A DNA stretch of 9,200 nt, taken from positions 1-9,200 of the forward strand of contig CAMVGI010000029.1 of assembly GCA_947166955.1 (NCBI GenBank). The letters run 5' to 3'. Positions 1 through 6,651 of the stretch are shown piece by piece. The first letter of the stretch is position 1; the number at the start of each line of letters is the position of its first letter. Under the pieces are notes generated by a model. The model had not been told where the DNA came from. It saw only the letters and a list, made by a program, of their open reading frames with translations, and ran no database searches. Both the position numbers and the translations under genes were made by a program. This DNA comes from an uncultured Clostridia bacterium. Its GTDB lineage: Bacteria > Bacillota_A > Clostridia > Oscillospirales > Oscillospiraceae.

Positions 1-95
1 ACCCCCGCGGCACCCGTATCTTTGGACCCGTCGCCCGCGAGCTGCGCGACAAGGATTACATGAAGATCCTGTCGCTGGCTCCGGAAGTTGTGTAA
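1..95 (+). CDS. rplN: Ribosomal protein uL14 (L14), C-terminal end only
   Basis: This is the 3' end of the gene for uL14, a large-subunit protein at the subunit interface. Only the last 30 residues are in the window; codons are in frame from base 3 and end at TAA 93-95. The visible peptide begins [15 protein letters not shown] and ends SLAPEVV, which matches the conserved C-terminus of bacterial L14 almost word for word. The gene runs off the left edge, so its start and promoter cannot be seen. It lies 15 bases before rplX, the usual order in the spc operon. Confidence 0.95.
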   Translation, partial: PRGTRIFGPVARELRDKDYMKILSLAPEVV

Positions 96-110
96 GGAGG
101 GCTTGAAGAA

Positions 111-422
111 ATGGCTATGAACGTCAAGAAGGGCGACACCGTCGTCGTCCTGTCCGGCAAGGACAAAGGCAAGCAGGGCAAGGTGCTCGGCACCGTCCCC
201 TCCGAGGATAAGGTCGTCGTCGAGGGCATCAACATGGTGACCTGCCACGTCAAGCCCCGCAAGCAGGGCGAGACCGGCGGCATCGTGCAGCGCGAAGCGG
301 CGCTGTACGCATCCAAGGTGCAGGTCGTGTGCCCCAAGTGCAAGAAGGGCACCCGCGTCGCCCACAAGGTCGAGAACGGCAAGAAGTCCCGCGTGTGCAA
401 GCACTGCGGCGCCGCGCTTTAA
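111..422 (+). CDS. rplX: Ribosomal protein uL24 (L24), zinc-ribbon form
   Basis: uL24 is an early-assembly protein of the large subunit that binds 23S rRNA near the exit tunnel. The 103-residue product has the normal family length. A KOW motif fills residues 4 to about 32 (VKKGDTVVVLSGKDKGKQGK), followed by the conserved VEGINMV stretch. The C-terminal part carries two CxxC pairs (C74/C77 and C96/C99) in the pattern CPKC...CKHC, so this is the cysteine-containing, probably zinc-binding version; Bacillus L24 lacks these cysteines. The start is ATG 111, with GGAGG at 96-100. A second ATG at 117 is possible, but it lies further from the ribosome binding site. Confidence 0.96.
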   Translation: MAMNVKKGDTVVVLSGKDKGKQGKVLGTVPSEDKVVVEGINMVTCHVKPRKQGETGGIVQREAALYASKVQVVCPKCKKGTRVAHKVENGKKSRVCKHCGAAL

Positions 423-440
423 AGAAAGGAGTAAGCTGTA

Positions 441-980
441 ATGGCCAGACTGAAAGAACAGTATAAAGCGGACATTGCGCCGGCTCTTTTCAAGAAGTTC
501 GGTTATAAGTCCGTCATGGAAGTGCCCCGCATCGAGAAGGTCGTCGTGAACGTCGGCTGCGGCGAGGCGCGCGACAATGCCAAGGTGCTCGACGCCGTCG
601 TGCGCGACCTTTCGACCATCACCGGTCAGAAGGCCGTCATCACCAAGGCGAAGAAGTCCGTCGCGAACTTCAAGCTCCGCGAGGGCATGCCCATCGGCGC
701 GAAGGTCACGCTCCGCGGCGACAAGATGTGGGAGTTCCTGGATCGTCTGTTCAACGTGGCGCTGCCCCGTGTCCGCGACTTCCGCGGCATCAGCGCCAAC
801 GCCTTCGACGGCCGCGGCAACTATGCCCTCGGCATCAAGGAGCAGCTGATCTTCCCCGAGATCGAGTACGACAAGGTCGACAAGATCCGCGGCATGGATA
901 TCGTCATCTGCACCACCGCCAAGACCGATGAAGAGGCTCGCGAGCTGCTGACCCAGGTCGGCGCCCCGTTCGAGCGTTAA
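441..980 (+). CDS. rplE: Ribosomal protein uL5 (L5)
   Basis: uL5 binds 5S rRNA and contacts the P-site tRNA in the central protuberance of the large subunit. The 179-residue product has exactly the usual bacterial length. Recognisable family stretches are the N-terminal [19 protein letters not shown], the [23 protein letters not shown] block at about 61-83, and the RDFRGIS...[20 protein letters not shown] block in the second half. It starts at ATG 441 behind an AAAGGAG site and is separated from rplX by 18 bases. Nothing is truncated or odd. Confidence 0.97.
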   Translation: MARLKEQYKADIAPALFKKFGYKSVMEVPRIEKVVVNVGCGEARDNAKVLDAVVRDLSTITGQKAVITKAKKSVANFKLREGMPIGAKVTLRGDKMWEFLDRLFNVALPRVRDFRGISANAFDGRGNYALGIKEQLIFPEIEYDKVDKIRGMDIVICTTAKTDEEARELLTQVGAPFER

Positions 981-992
981 GGAGGAGGAACC

Positions 993-1178
993 ATGGCAAA
1001 GACTTCTATGAAGATCAAGCAGGCCCGTCCTGCCAAGTTCTCCAGCCGCAAGTACAACCGCTGCAAGCTCTGCGGCCGCCCCCACGCGTATCTGCGCGAC
1101 TACGGCGTGTGCCGTATCTGCTTCCGCGAGCTCGCCTACAAGGGCGAGATCCCCGGCGTCCGCAAGGCGTCGTTCTGA
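993..1178 (+). CDS. rpsN: Ribosomal protein uS14 (S14), zinc-binding short form
   Basis: uS14 binds 16S rRNA in the head of the small subunit. This 61-residue product is the short type found in Firmicutes and Actinobacteria. It holds the zinc site C24-x2-C27 and C40-x2-C43 in [26 protein letters not shown], and it ends with the conserved [11 protein letters not shown] tail ([11 protein letters not shown] in relatives). GGAGGAGG at 981-988 precedes ATG 993. It is followed by an unusually long gap of 271 bases before rpsH; elsewhere in this cluster the gaps are mostly under 20 bases. Confidence 0.97.
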   Translation: MAKTSMKIKQARPAKFSSRKYNRCKLCGRPHAYLRDYGVCRICFRELAYKGEIPGVRKASF

Positions 1179-1181
1179 GTC

Positions 1182-1261
1182 TTTTGCTTTGATGCTGCGT
1201 CGCGGGCGGCTTGCAGTACACAAAGTACAGCTTCGCCGCCGCTCCTTGCCTGAAAGCAAAA
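1182..1261. repeat. Long imperfect palindrome (hairpin 1)
   Basis: The outer arms TTTTGCTTT (1182-1190) and AAAGCAAAA (1253-1261) are perfect 9-base inverted repeats. Inside them GGCGGC (1205-1210) pairs with GCCGCC (1235-1240), extendable by two pairs if one G is bulged. The tip is GTAC (1216-1219) against GTAC (1225-1228) around an ACAAA loop. The 80-base whole resembles a REP- or MITE-like palindromic unit or a strong RNA stem-loop. The right arm is followed by ATCCTTCAG, not a T-run, so it is not a standard terminator. Confidence 0.65.
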
Positions 1262-1273
1262 TCCTTCAGAAAT

Positions 1274-1309
1274 AAGCGTTTTCCCCGGCACTTCATTGAA
1301 AACGAGCTT
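1274..1309. repeat. Stem-loop 2 in the rpsN-rpsH gap
   Basis: GTTTTC (1278-1283) pairs perfectly with GAAAAC (1298-1303). AAGC (1274-1277) pairs with GCTT (1306-1309) across a two-base bulge, leaving a 14-base loop. The downstream TTTTGATATGG is too short a T-run, and the stem too AT-rich, for a confident terminator. Confidence 0.45.
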
Positions 1310-1337
1310 TTGATATGGAGCTCGATGGACTGCGAAA

Positions 1338-1381
1338 GGTCACTGTCAATTGTATCGCGATATACCATTGGCAGTGATACC
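1338..1381. repeat. Stem-loop 3 with embedded TATCGCGATA palindrome
   Basis: CACTGTCAAT (1341-1350) pairs with ATTGGCAGTG (1367-1376): ten pairs with one G-U wobble. GGT (1338-1340) and ACC (1379-1381) can extend the stem across a two-base bulge. The 16-base loop contains the perfect 10-base palindrome TATCGCGATA (1353-1362). The nested symmetry could be an RNA structure, a repressor-type operator, or the end of a small mobile element. Confidence 0.55.
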
Positions 1382-1401
1382 TCGCGGCCGAAACGGATCC
1401 A

Positions 1402-1415
1402 CGCGGCAAACCGCG
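1402..1415. repeat. Small GC-rich stem-loop 4 upstream of rpsH
   Basis: CGCGG (1402-1406) and CCGCG (1411-1415) pair perfectly around a CAAA loop. It lies 20 bases before the rpsH ribosome binding site. Short GC-rich hairpins arise often by chance in DNA of this composition, so significance is low. Confidence 0.3.
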
Positions 1416-1449
1416 CGAACCGTAACTCTAAACTAGGAGGAAACATTCC

Positions 1450-1845
1450 ATGCATATCACCGACCCCATTGCGGATATGCTGACCCGCATCCGCAACGCG
1501 AACAGCGCAAGACACGAAACCGTTGATGTTCCCGCCTCGAACATGAAGAAGAGCATCGCTCAGATCCTGCTCGACGAGGGCTACATCAAGAGCTATCAGA
1601 TCGTTGACGACGGCGTACAGGGCGTGATCCGCATCACGCTCAAGTACAACGGCAAGGACAAGGTCATCACCGGCCTTCGCCGTGTTTCCAAGCCGGGCCT
1701 CCGCGTCTATGTCGGCGCGGATGAGCTTCCCCGCGTGCTCCGCGGCCTCGGCGTCGCCATCGTCTCCACGTCCAAGGGCGTCATGACCGACAAGGCCGCT
1801 CGCGCGGCGCACGTCGGCGGCGAAGTCCTGGCGTTTGTGTGGTAA
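1450..1845 (+). CDS. rpsH: Ribosomal protein uS8 (S8)
   Basis: uS8 binds the central domain of 16S rRNA and in E. coli also represses the spc operon by binding its mRNA. The 131-residue product has the usual length. It begins with the conserved [17 protein letters not shown] and ends with the signature [13 protein letters not shown]...GGEVLAFVW, where the Ser-Thr-Ser motif contacts RNA. The start is ATG 1450, with AGGAGG at 1435-1440 nine bases upstream. It is the first gene after the long structured gap, so that gap is its 5' context if any transcript begins or is processed there. Confidence 0.97.
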   Translation: MHITDPIADMLTRIRNANSARHETVDVPASNMKKSIAQILLDEGYIKSYQIVDDGVQGVIRITLKYNGKDKVITGLRRVSKPGLRVYVGADELPRVLRGLGVAIVSTSKGVMTDKAARAAHVGGEVLAFVW

Positions 1846-1860
1846 GGAGGGCAGAGAACA

Positions 1861-2406
1861 ATGAGTCGTATTGGCAGAATGCCCGTTGTCATTCCCGCCG
1901 GCGTTGAAGTCAAGGTCGCGGACGGCAACCTTATCACGGTCAAGGGCCCGAAGGGCACCCTGACGCAGAAGCTTGAGCCCACCATGACCATCAAGCAGGA
2001 AGGCAGCGAGCTCCACGTTTCCCGTCCGAACGACGAGAAGGAGAACCGCGCCCTGCACGGCCTGACCCGCGCCCTGCTGCACAACATGGTCGTCGGCGTG
2101 ACCGAGGGCTACAAAAAGGAACTCGATATCAACGGCGTCGGTTACCGTGCCGCCAAGGAGGGCAAGAAGCTCGTCCTGACCATCGGTTACTCTCATCCCG
2201 TTGAGGTGGAGGAGATCGACGGTATCACGATCGACGTCCCCAACCCCAACCACATCGTGATCTCCGGCTGCGACAAGCAGAAGGTCGGCCAGTTTGCGGC
2301 CGAGGTCCGCGAGAAGCGTCCGCCCGAGCCGTACAAGGGCAAGGGTATCAAGTACACGGATGAGACCATCCGCCGCAAGGTCGGTAAGACCGGCGTGAAG
2401 AAATAA
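1861..2406 (+). CDS. rplF: Ribosomal protein uL6 (L6)
   Basis: uL6 sits near the base of the L7/L12 stalk and the factor-binding site of the large subunit. The 181-residue product has normal length with two L6 folds. It opens with [15 protein letters not shown] and carries VKGPKGTL, and later the conserved [24 protein letters not shown] block (about residues 84-107). It ends with the family signature [34 protein letters not shown] precedes ATG 1861, and the gap to rpsH is 15 bases. Confidence 0.97.
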   Translation: MSRIGRMPVVIPAGVEVKVADGNLITVKGPKGTLTQKLEPTMTIKQEGSELHVSRPNDEKENRALHGLTRALLHNMVVGVTEGYKKELDINGVGYRAAKEGKKLVLTIGYSHPVEVEEIDGITIDVPNPNHIVISGCDKQKVGQFAAEVREKRPPEPYKGKGIKYTDETIRRKVGKTGVKK

Positions 2407-2420
2407 GGAGGTGTGCCGAA

Positions 2421-2780
2421 ATGATCAAAAGACCCGATACGAAAGCGCAGCGCTTAAAGCGTCATAAGAGAGTCCGTTCCAAGGTCTCCGGCACGCCCGA
2501 AAGACCCCGTCTGAACGTATTCCGCAGCGAGAACAACATCTATGCCCAGATCATCGACGACGTCGCCGGCAACACGCTTGTTGCGGCCTCCTCGCTCGAC
2601 AAGGAGATCACGGGCAACGGCGGCAACAAGACCGCCGCGCGTGCGGTCGGCAAGCTGATTGCCGAGCGTGCGAAGGCCAAGGGCATCAACACGGTCGTGT
2701 TCGACCGCGGCGGCTACCTGTATCACGGCCGCGTGGCAGAGCTGGCCGAGGGCGCCCGCGAGGGCGGTCTGGAATTCTAA
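2421..2780 (+). CDS. rplR: Ribosomal protein uL18 (L18)
   Basis: uL18 binds 5S rRNA together with uL5 in the central protuberance. The 119-residue product matches the family in length and layout: a basic N-terminal tail ([15 protein letters not shown]), then [24 protein letters not shown], and the C-terminal [28 protein letters not shown] signature. AAGGAGGTG lies just upstream of ATG 2421. The gene has a 14-base gap to rplF and an 18-base gap to rpsE. Confidence 0.97.
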   Translation: MIKRPDTKAQRLKRHKRVRSKVSGTPERPRLNVFRSENNIYAQIIDDVAGNTLVAASSLDKEITGNGGNKTAARAVGKLIAERAKAKGINTVVFDRGGYLYHGRVAELAEGAREGGLEF

Positions 2781-2798
2781 GGGAGGAGGAAAATAGAA

Positions 2799-3299
2799 AT
2801 GCCCAGATTTGAAAGAGAACAAAGCGAATACATGGAAAAGCTCGTTTTCCTCAACCGCGTTTCCAAGACCGTGAAGGGCGGCCGCGTGGCGAAGTTTTCC
2901 GCGCTGATGGTCGTCGGCGACGGCAAGGGCAAGGTCGGCTACGGCCTTGGCAAAGCGGCCGAAGTCCCCGAGGCGATCCGCAAGGGCCTTGAGGCTGCCA
3001 AGAAGAACATGATCACCGTCACGCTTGAGGGGACCACCATCCCGCACGAGACCATCGGCGAGTTCGGCGCCGGCCGCGTGCTTCTGAAGCCCGCTCCCGA
3101 AGGTACCGGCGTTATCGCCGGCGGCGCGGTGCGTGCGGTCGTCGAGGCCGCGGGCATCAAGGACATCCGTACCAAGTGCCTGCGTTCCAACAACCCCAAC
3201 AACGTCGTCGGTGCGGCGTTCGAGGGCCTCAAGTCCATGCGCAACGCCGAGCAGGTCGCCAAGATCCGCGGCAAGAGCGTGGACGAGATCAGAGGATAA
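2799..3299 (+). CDS. rpsE: Ribosomal protein uS5 (S5)
   Basis: uS5 lies at the mRNA entry side of the small subunit and affects decoding accuracy. The 166-residue product has the usual length. The N-terminal double-stranded-RNA-binding-like domain covers about residues 10-75 ([41 protein letters not shown]), and the C-terminal domain contains [25 protein letters not shown] and RSNNPNNVV. The start is ATG 2799, nine bases after GGGAGGAGG. The in-frame ATG at codon 12 is less likely because no ribosome binding site stands before it. Confidence 0.97.
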   Translation: MPRFEREQSEYMEKLVFLNRVSKTVKGGRVAKFSALMVVGDGKGKVGYGLGKAAEVPEAIRKGLEAAKKNMITVTLEGTTIPHETIGEFGAGRVLLKPAPEGTGVIAGGAVRAVVEAAGIKDIRTKCLRSNNPNNVVGAAFEGLKSMRNAEQVAKIRGKSVDEIRG

Positions 3300-3314
3300 G
3301 GGAGGCAGTGAGAC

Positions 3315-3497
3315 ATGGCTAAGTTGAATGTTGAGCTCGTCAAGAGCCTGAACGGCAGACTGGATAAGCACATTGCCACTGCCAACTCGCTGGGCCTTCG
3401 CCGCATCGGCGATTCGACCGTCCAGCCCGACAACGACCAGACCCGCGGCAAGATCGCCCAGATCGGCTATCTGCTCAAGGTCACCGAAGTGAAGTAA
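3315..3497 (+). CDS. rpmD: Ribosomal protein uL30 (L30)
   Basis: uL30 is a small protein on the surface of the large subunit. The 60-residue product starts MAKLNVELVKSLNGRLDKHIATANSLGLRRIGDSTVQPDN and ends with GYLLKVTEV, typical of the bacterial short form. The GGGAGG site at 3300-3305 precedes ATG 3315, with 15-base gaps on either side. The position between rpsE and rplO is the standard one. Confidence 0.95.
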   Translation: MAKLNVELVKSLNGRLDKHIATANSLGLRRIGDSTVQPDNDQTRGKIAQIGYLLKVTEVK

Positions 3498-3512
3498 GGA
3501 GGAGATGTCGAA

Positions 3513-3953
3513 ATGAAACTTCATGAACTGTCTCCTGCCGCCGGTTCCACCAAAGAAGCGTTCCGCAAGGGCCGCGGCAACGGCAGCGGCAACGGCAAGA
3601 CCGGCGGCCGCGGCCACAAGGGCCAGAAGGCGCGCAGCGGCGGCGGCGTCCGCATCGGTTTCGAAGGCGGCCAGATGCCCATGACCCGCACGACCCCGAA
3701 GCGCGGCTTTAACAACATCTTCGCCAAGCCCCTTGAGATCATCAACCTCAGCGCGCTCAACCGGTTCGAAGACGGCGAGACCGTCAACGCAGAGGCGCTG
3801 CTTGCCAAGGGTATCCTTTCGAAGTGCCAGTACGGCTTCAAGGTGCTCGGCAACGGCTCCGTCAAGAAGAAGGTCACCGTGCAGGCGTCTGCGTTTTCCC
3901 AGTCCGCGAAGGAAGCCATCGAAGCGGCTGGCGGAAAGGCAGAGGTGGTCTAA
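3513..3953 (+). CDS. rplO: Ribosomal protein uL15 (L15)
   Basis: uL15 is a structural protein with a long extended tail buried in 23S rRNA. The 146-residue product has normal length. The glycine-rich basic N-terminal tail is clear ([50 protein letters not shown], about residues 19-68, given here for identification only by its G, K and R content). A globular domain follows, ending [26 protein letters not shown]. The TAA stop at 3951-3953 abuts the secY start codon with no spacer, which suggests coupled translation of the two. Confidence 0.96.
   Translation: MKLHELSPAAGSTKEAFRKGRGNGSGNGKTGGRGHKGQKARSGGGVRIGFEGGQMPMTRTTPKRGFNNIFAKPLEIINLSALNRFEDGETVNAEALLAKGILSKCQYGFKVLGNGSVKKKVTVQASAFSQSAKEAIEAAGGKAEVV
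3942..3947 (+). promoter_or_regulatory. Ribosome binding site of secY inside rplO
   Basis: GAGGTG lies within the last codons of rplO, six bases before the GTG start of secY. It is the only purine-rich site at a usable distance and supports GTG 3954 as the start. Confidence 0.6.
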
Positions 3954-5240
3954 GTGGTCGAAACGATTCGCAAGGCGTGGGGCGTGCCCGAGCTGCGAAA
4001 GAAGATCATCTTCACCATTCTGATCCTCTTGATCTTCCGTCTCGGCAACGCGATCCCCGTCCCCTATGTCGATACGGCGAAGCTGAAGGCGACGCTCGAC
4101 GCCATGAGCACCACGGTGCTGGGCCTGTACAACGTGATGTCCGGCGGCGCGTTCGCGGAGGCCACGGTCTTCGCCCTCGGCGTTCAGCCGTATATCAACA
4201 GCTCCATCATCATCCAGCTGCTGACCATCGCCATCCCCGCTCTTGAGCGCCTTGCGCGCGACGGCGGCGAGGCCGGCAAGAAGAAGATCGAGTCCATCAC
4301 CCGTTACTCCACCGTCGCCATCGCCCTTTTGCAGGGCCTCGGCTACTACTACCTGATGCGCAACTACGGCATCCTTGAGCAGCAGGGCTTCTGGCCCGCG
4401 GTGGTCATCATTGTCTCGTTCGTCGCGGGCTCCTCGTTCGTGATGTGGCTGGGCGAACAGGTCAATGAGTTCGGCGTCGGCAACGGTATTTCGATCATCC
4501 TGTTCGCGGGCATCATCTCCCGCGTGCCGAACCTGATCTCCGGCGGCAAGTACTACGTCGCGCAGCACGGCAGCATCGGCTGGCTGCATATGGCGCTGCT
4601 CGTGGTCGGCATCCTGCTGCTGTTCCTGCTCATCACGCACGTGAACGCCGCGGAGCGCCGCATCCCCGTGCAGTACGCCAAGCGTCAGGTCGGCCGCAAG
4701 ATGTACGGCGGCCAGGCGTCCACCCTCCCGATGAAGGTGAACATGTCCGGCGTTCTGCCCATCATCTTCGCGCAGAGCATCGCGTCGCTTCCCGCGACGG
4801 TCGCGGCGTTCCTGCCGGCTCCCGAGGAGGGCACGTTCGGCTACGCGTTCCTCAACGCGATCGACACCAAGTCGGTTCTTTATTTGGTCATCTATTTCCT
4901 GATGATCATCGGCTTCAGCTATTTCTACGCCACCATTCAGTTCAATCCGGTCGAGATCTCCAACAACCTCAAGCGTCAGGGCGGCTTTATCCCCGGCTTC
5001 CGTCCGGGCAAGCCCACGTCTGACTTTATTGCGAAGGTGCTCTCGAAGATCACACTGTTTGGCGCCATCTATCTCGGTATCGTTGCCATCGCCCCGCTGA
5101 TCGTCGGCAAGGCGCTCGGCAACAACATGCTCGCCATCGGCGGTACGTCCGTCATCATCGTGGTCGGCGTCGCACTCGAAACGGTGCAGGCGCTGGAATC
5201 CCAGATGCTGATGCGTCAGTACAAGGGCTTCCTTGAGTAA
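3954..5240 (+). CDS. secY: Preprotein translocase channel subunit SecY
   Basis: SecY forms the protein-conducting channel in the cytoplasmic membrane, with SecE and SecG, for secretion and membrane insertion. The 428-residue product has the usual length and ten predicted membrane helices, roughly at residues 17-36, 70-92, 115-135, 148-168, 178-196, 208-229, 265-288, 306-328, 361-383 and 393-411. Family hallmarks are NAAERRIPVQYAKR (231-244) and RQGGFIPGFRPGKPT (341-355), the cytosolic loops used by SecA and the ribosome, and GVQPYINSSIIIQL in helix 2. The N-terminus MVETIRKAWGVPELRKKIIFT fits Bacillus SecY, so the GTG start is well supported. It directly follows rplO, the standard position. 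Confidence 0.97.
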   Translation: MVETIRKAWGVPELRKKIIFTILILLIFRLGNAIPVPYVDTAKLKATLDAMSTTVLGLYNVMSGGAFAEATVFALGVQPYINSSIIIQLLTIAIPALERLARDGGEAGKKKIESITRYSTVAIALLQGLGYYYLMRNYGILEQQGFWPAVVIIVSFVAGSSFVMWLGEQVNEFGVGNGISIILFAGIISRVPNLISGGKYYVAQHGSIGWLHMALLVVGILLLFLLITHVNAAERRIPVQYAKRQVGRKMYGGQASTLPMKVNMSGVLPIIFAQSIASLPATVAAFLPAPEEGTFGYAFLNAIDTKSVLYLVIYFLMIIGFSYFYATIQFNPVEISNNLKRQGGFIPGFRPGKPTSDFIAKVLSKITLFGAIYLGIVAIAPLIVGKALGNNMLAIGGTSVIIVVGVALETVQALESQMLMRQYKGFLE

Positions 5241-5251
5241 AGGAGAGAGAG

Positions 5252-5884
5252 ATGAATGTGATTTTATTGGGCGCTCCCGGCGCGGGGAAGGGCACACAGG
5301 CGGCCATTCTCGCCCGCGAGCTTAACATCCCGACGATCTCCACCGGCAACATCCTGCGCGCCGCGGTCGCGAGCGGCAGTGAGCTGGGACAGAAGGCGAA
5401 AGCCTGTATGGAGACCGGCGCGCTGGTGTCCGATGAGATCATCATCGGCATCATCCGCGACCGCCTCGCGCAGAGCGATTGTGCAAACGGGTACATCCTC
5501 GACGGTGTGCCCCGCACGATCGCCCAGGCGGAGGCGCTCGAAGAGAACGGAATCAAGTTTGACCGCGTGATTTCCATGGAAATCGCCGACGAGACGATCA
5601 TGGAGCGCATGAGCGGGCGGCGCGTCTGCCCCAAGTGCGGCGCGACCTACCACGTCGTTGCGGTGCCCCCGAAAAAGGAGGGGATCTGCAACGAGTGCGG
5701 CAGCGAGCTGATTACGCGCAAGGATGATGCCCCCGAGACGGTGAAAGCTCGTCTCGCGGTCTATCACAAGGAAACGGAACCCCTCAAGGAGTTTTACCGC
5801 TCCCGCGGCGTTCTGGTTCCGGTGGAGGATCATGGCTCCGTCGAGGCCACCTCCGCAGCGATCCTCAAGGCGTTGGGGGAGTGA
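5252..5884 (+). CDS. adk: Adenylate kinase, zinc-lid form
   Basis: Adenylate kinase converts ATP and AMP to two ADP in the cytoplasm. The 210-residue product has the P-loop GAPGAGKGT (7-15), an AMP-binding region at STGNILRAA (30-38), DGVPRT (84-89), and the conserved arginines R36, R88, R123, R156 and R167 at the same numbers as in E. coli. The lid carries C126-x2-C129 and C146-x2-C149, a structural zinc site seen in many Gram-positive enzymes. Two usually conserved positions differ: STGD is STGN (N33), and DGFPRT is DGVPRT (V86). The start is ATG 5252 behind AAAGGAGAG, 11 bases after secY. The order secY-adk-map is classic for Firmicutes. Confidence 0.96.
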   Translation: MNVILLGAPGAGKGTQAAILARELNIPTISTGNILRAAVASGSELGQKAKACMETGALVSDEIIIGIIRDRLAQSDCANGYILDGVPRTIAQAEALEENGIKFDRVISMEIADETIMERMSGRRVCPKCGATYHVVAVPPKKEGICNECGSELITRKDDAPETVKARLAVYHKETEPLKEFYRSRGVLVPVEDHGSVEATSAAILKALGE

Positions 5885-5888
5885 GCGT

Positions 5889-6641
5889 ATGATCACCCTC
5901 AAATCGGCGCGAGAGATCGAATTGATGCGCAGGGCGGGAAAAATTACCGCGGCTGCCCGTGCCTTGGCAGGGGAAATGGTAAAGCCCGGCGTAACAACCC
6001 GAGAGATCGACAAAGCAGTGTACCAATTCATCAAATCGCAAGGCGCTGAGCCGTCGTTCCTGAATTACAACGGCTACCCCGCCAGCGCGTGCATCTCCGT
6101 CAACGACGAGATCATCCACGGCATCCCCGGCAAACGGGTGCTGCAGGAGGGCGACATCGTCAGCGTGGACGTGGGCGCGTACATCGGCGGGTTCCATGGC
6201 GACTGCGCGGCCACCTACGCCTGCGGAAAGATTTCCGACGAGGCGCAGAGGCTCATCGACGTGACGCGGCAGAGCTTTTTCGAGGGCATCAAGTTTGCCC
6301 GCGAGGGCTACCGCATCTCGGACATCGGGCACGCGGTGCAGGAATATGTGGAGGCGAACGGATTCTCCGTTGTGCGCGAGTATGTCGGCCACGGCGTCGG
6401 CAGAAACATGCACGAGGCGCCCGAGGTGCCGAACTACGGCGCGCCGGGCCACGGCCCCAAACTCCTGCGCGGCATGACGATCGCGGTCGAGCCGATGGTC
6501 AACGCGGGCACGGCGGACATCCGCCAGATGCCGGACGGCTGGACCGTCCGGACGGCGGACGGCAAGTACGCCGCGCACTATGAAAACACGGTCCTCATCA
6601 CGTCCGGCGAACCGGAGCTTCTGACGGTTCCCGCACCCTGA
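5889..6641 (+). CDS. map: Type I methionine aminopeptidase
   Basis: This metalloenzyme removes the initiator methionine from new proteins. From ATG 5889 the product is 250 residues, the normal length for the short type I form without an N-terminal zinc domain. The five metal ligands are visible as D94 (SVDVGAY), D105 (HGDCAATY), H168 (GHGVGRNMHEAP), E201 (AVEPM) and E232 (HYENTVLIT), with catalytic-site H77 and H175. GGGGGAG at 5875-5881 lies seven bases before this ATG. An in-frame ATG at 5832 would add 19 residues inside adk with no family similarity, so it is rejected. Codon use is looser than in the ribosomal genes, fitting lower expression. Confidence 0.96.
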   Translation: MITLKSAREIELMRRAGKITAAARALAGEMVKPGVTTREIDKAVYQFIKSQGAEPSFLNYNGYPASACISVNDEIIHGIPGKRVLQEGDIVSVDVGAYIGGFHGDCAATYACGKISDEAQRLIDVTRQSFFEGIKFAREGYRISDIGHAVQEYVEANGFSVVREYVGHGVGRNMHEAPEVPNYGAPGHGPKLLRGMTIAVEPMVNAGTADIRQMPDGWTVRTADGKYAAHYENTVLITSGEPELLTVPAP

Positions 6642-6646
6642 GGTGA
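6640..6646 (+). promoter_or_regulatory. Ribosome binding site that decides the KOW-gene start
   Basis: GAGGTGA overlaps the map stop codon (TGA 6639-6641) and lies five bases before ATG 6652. It favours that ATG over the in-frame GTG at 6643, which falls inside the site. Confidence 0.65.
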
Positions 6647-6651
6647 GTGCC

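Larger units (their letters stand above)
1179..1449 (+). other. Structured 271-base gap between rpsN and rpsH
   Basis: This stretch has no supported protein-coding gene. It is less GC-biased than the flanking genes and contains at least four predicted stem-loops (listed separately), which together cover more than half of it. It ends in a clear ribosome binding site, AGGAGG at 1435-1440, for rpsH. I found no good -35/-10 promoter pair on the + strand and no hairpin followed by a T-run. It may be an inserted palindromic repeat element or an mRNA structure that acts in regulation or processing of the spc transcript. Sequence alone does not decide between these. Confidence 0.7.

Noticed and set aside
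1296..1380. Possible promoter in the rpsN-rpsH gap, such as TTGAAA at 1296 or TTGTAT at 1350 with TGATAC at 1375.
   Set aside because: The first has no -10 box at a proper distance, and the second has a 19-base spacer and weak boxes. Neither is good enough to list.
1211..1483. A 90-codon + strand frame in the rpsN-rpsH gap.
   Set aside because: It has no ribosome binding site, starts inside the hairpin 1 loop region, and overlaps the start of rpsH. Its peptide is the translation of stem-loops.
1015..2253. A 412-codon open frame on the - strand across rpsN, the gap, rpsH and part of rplF.
   Set aside because: It runs antisense to three certain genes, has no family features, and its middle is simply the palindromic gap sequence.
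3824..4246. A 140-codon + strand frame spanning the rplO-secY junction.
   Set aside because: It is out of frame with two certain genes, has a composition typical of frame-shifted GC-rich DNA and lacks a ribosome binding site.
2454..5297. A 947-codon open frame on the - strand across rplR to secY.
   Set aside because: It is a mirror of strong codon bias. rplR, rpsE, rpmD, rplO and secY all lie in the same frame, with gaps that are multiples of three, so the matching antisense frame stays open. The translation is low-complexity (rich in D, A, R, G, H and L) and has no family features.
5832..5888. An upstream in-frame ATG that would extend map by 19 residues.
   Set aside because: The extension lies inside adk, is rich in R, P and S, and does not match type I methionine aminopeptidases. 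GGGGGAG stands at the right distance from ATG 5889.
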